DNA of 64,000 bases from an uncultured Prochlorococcus sp. (GTDB lineage Bacteria; Cyanobacteriota; Cyanobacteriia; PCC-6307; Cyanobiaceae). Position 1 is the stretch's first letter. Every line of letters begins with the position of its first letter. The notes under the pieces were generated by a model. That model searched no databases. It was not told the origin of the DNA and worked only from the letters and a program-made list of their open reading frames with translations. Location of the stretch: contig CABZLA010000001.1 in the NCBI GenBank assembly GCA_902526435.1, positions 1 to 64,000 on the forward strand. The letters are read 5' to 3'. This document shows positions 62,876-64,000 of the stretch, piece after piece. The position numbers and the translations under genes were made by a program.

Positions 62876-62889
62876 AGTACATATATACT
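62876..62889 (-). promoter_or_regulatory. LexA (SOS) box upstream of umuD
   Basis: AGTACATATATACT matches the cyanobacterial SOS consensus AGTACWNWTGTACT at 13 of 14 positions (one A for G). It sits about 43 bp upstream of the umuD start in a short AT-rich promoter region. This predicts LexA repression released by DNA damage. Confidence 0.75.
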
Positions 62890-62953
62890 ATATACTAAAA
62901 AATAAAATTGTGTTTGTTTTAAGAGGTTTATGTATTAATCTTAAATCTTCTGT

Positions 62954-63367
62954 TTAGGCACGATGGTAAGGCAAATTATTAGAAATAGAAATAGCTCTAT
63001 AAATTTGTTCGATAAGAATTAATCTTGCAAGTTCATGAGGAAAAGTAAGAGGAGAGAGGCTTAGTAGAAGATTTGATTTATCTTTAATATTGGAAGGGAT
63101 CCCATCTGCGTCTCCAATAAGAAAATTAATTTTTTTATTTTTAAAATTTAAAAGTAAGGAAGTTAGTTCAATTGAATTAAAGGATTGACCTTCCTCAGTA
63201 AGGCAAATAATAATATTATTAACTCGAATATTATCAATATTAAAACTCTTAGATTCATTAATAATAAGATCAGGCATTCTTTTTTTGTATTGATTAATTC
63301 CTTCTCTTATCCAATTTTTTTTTATTTTACCAATAGCATTTATTGATAATCTGTTAGTTTGAAGCAT
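62954..63367 (-). CDS. rlmH: 23S rRNA pseudouridine-1915 N3-methyltransferase
   Basis: A SPOUT-type protein of 137 residues. [14 protein letters not shown] is the SAM-binding glycine loop. [36 protein letters not shown] is the signature C-terminus that reaches the ribosome, and it ends at the usual tyrosine-containing tail. It modifies helix 69 of 23S rRNA after 70S assembly. Confidence 0.96.
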   Translation of the reverse strand: MLQTNRLSINAIGKIKKNWIREGINQYKKRMPDLIINESKSFNIDNIRVNNIIICLTEEGQSFNSIELTSLLLNFKNKKINFLIGDADGIPSNIKDKSNLLLSLSPLTFPHELARLILIEQIYRAISISNNLPYHRA

Positions 63368-63387
63368 AGAAAAAAAGAAAAATTTCT

Positions 63388-63741
63388 TTATTCATCAAGA
63401 AGATAATTAAATTCGTCATATAGTTCTTCCTCTGTCGATAGATTCTCTGATGTATTAGTTTTTCTAGAATTTATATTATGAAAAACGTCCTCACTTTTTT
63501 TTAATAATTGATTTGCATCTGATGTCTCATTTATATTATCGGAGTTATCAATTATAGAATAAAAAATTTTAGAAGGGTCTTCAATTTTGGAATCATTGTG
63601 GGATTCTTGAAGTTTTTCAATTGAGTTATTTTTGCTAACTAAATTATTATTTTTAATAAAAGTATTGAGTTTACCTAAATTTTTTTTTGATAGACTCATA
63701 CTATTTAATAAAGATATAAGGTGTACATTTAATTTAAACAT
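63388..63741 (-). CDS. Acidic, probably disordered hypothetical protein
   Basis: The 117-residue frame is rich in Asn, Ser, Asp and Glu, with no hydrophobic core ([14 protein letters not shown] stretches; ends [15 protein letters not shown]). A start at 63699 ([11 protein letters not shown]) is more natural than 63741. It lies 20 bp upstream of rlmH on the same strand. Function unknown; probably intrinsically disordered. Confidence 0.55.
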   Translation of the reverse strand: MFKLNVHLISLLNSMSLSKKNLGKLNTFIKNNNLVSKNNSIEKLQESHNDSKIEDPSKIFYSIIDNSDNINETSDANQLLKKSEDVFHNINSRKTNTSENLSTEEELYDEFNYLLDE

Positions 63742-63757
63742 ATTATTTCTCTTTTGG

Positions 63758-64000
63758 ATGAATTTTAAGAACCATCATCAAAAAAAAAGATTTGGACAAC
63801 ATTGGTTGGTTAATAATCTGATATTAGAGAAAATCAAAGAAGTAGCTGAACTGGAAGAAAAAGATTTTATTCTAGAAATTGGTCCAGGAAGAGGAGCTTT
63901 AACATCGAAATTATTAGATTCGAAAATTAGTAGATTACATGCTATCGAGTTAGATAAAGATTTAATTGACGTTTTAAATAATAAATTTAAAAATGATAAA
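63758..64000 (+). CDS. rsmA: 16S rRNA dimethyladenosine transferase, N-terminal part
   Basis: The frame starts [19 protein letters not shown] and reaches the SAM motif [16 protein letters not shown] before the window ends at codon 81. These are the first motifs of RsmA (KsgA), which dimethylates two adenosines at the end of 16S rRNA helix 45. The rest lies outside the window. Confidence 0.93.
   Translation, partial: MNFKNHHQKKRFGQHWLVNNLILEKIKEVAELEEKDFILEIGPGRGALTSKLLDSKISRLHAIELDKDLIDVLNNKFKNDK

Noticed and set aside
1..64000. CRISPR arrays, insertion sequences, prophage or integrase/attachment sites
   Set aside because: None was seen: no spaced direct repeats, transposase motifs or structural phage genes, and the only tRNA has no adjoining integrase.

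Overview
The window reads as a piece of a Prochlorococcus chromosome, most likely from a high-light-adapted clade. The DNA is very AT-rich, genes are short and closely packed on both strands with little spacer, and TTG starts are frequent. Many small proteins belong to families I know only from cyanobacteria (DUF1816, DUF1830, DUF2862, DUF3288, PAM68-like). The urease / urea-transporter block sits next to a glucosylglycerate block, as expected in marine picocyanobacteria. I could not run searches, so the strain is not assigned. I saw no phage, transposon, CRISPR or rRNA, and one tRNA (Pro, anticodon GGG).

Layout. 0.1-7.6 kb: glutathione peroxidase, purT, pepN, a metallo-beta-lactamase-fold protein and small unknowns. 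7.7-12.2 kb: a stretch rich in tiny membrane proteins, with a GNAT acetyltransferase and a peptidase E-like enzyme. 12.2-17.7 kb: a pair made of an MTHFR-like barrel protein and an FAD oxidoreductase, a P-loop kinase, a helix-hairpin-helix protein, rpsU, and a deoxyribosyltransferase/phosphoribosyltransferase pair. 17.9-25.9 kb: small exported and membrane proteins, an HNH nuclease, a TauE-type permease, a strongly structured candidate small RNA, and an ABC-2 exporter of three genes.

25.9-36.2 kb: the nitrogen block. urtABCDE (urea ABC importer) follows a good NtcA-type promoter. Urease accessory genes ureEFG lie back to back with ureD and the structural genes ureABC. Together they import urea and split it to ammonia and CO2. 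36.2-41.0 kb: the compatible-solute block. gpgS (divergent) and gpgP make glucosylglycerate, a GH13 phosphorylase-type enzyme probably breaks it down, and a glycerate kinase probably returns glycerate to 3-phosphoglycerate.

41.1-50.8 kb: tiny membrane proteins, uppP, tRNA-Pro, msrA, an MsbA-like ABC exporter, trpD, carA, a STAS-domain gene, Mini-RNase III and an rRNA methyltransferase with a basic repeat tail. 50.8-64.0 kb: gatA, dnaE, PAM68-like, rpsO, ruvA, an EamA transporter, dnaG, then an SOS unit (umuD, umuC and an HExxH protein behind a LexA-type box), rlmH and the start of rsmA, which runs off the window edge.

Several genes were found by reading the DNA directly: rpsU (TTG start), about ten proteins of 27-59 residues, and two genes whose coding frames have no ATG/GTG/TTG at the expected start. 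One of these is an exported 117-residue protein with an apparent ATT start; the other is a STAS protein with an apparent ATC or ATA start. Both have a strong Shine-Dalgarno sequence at the right distance.
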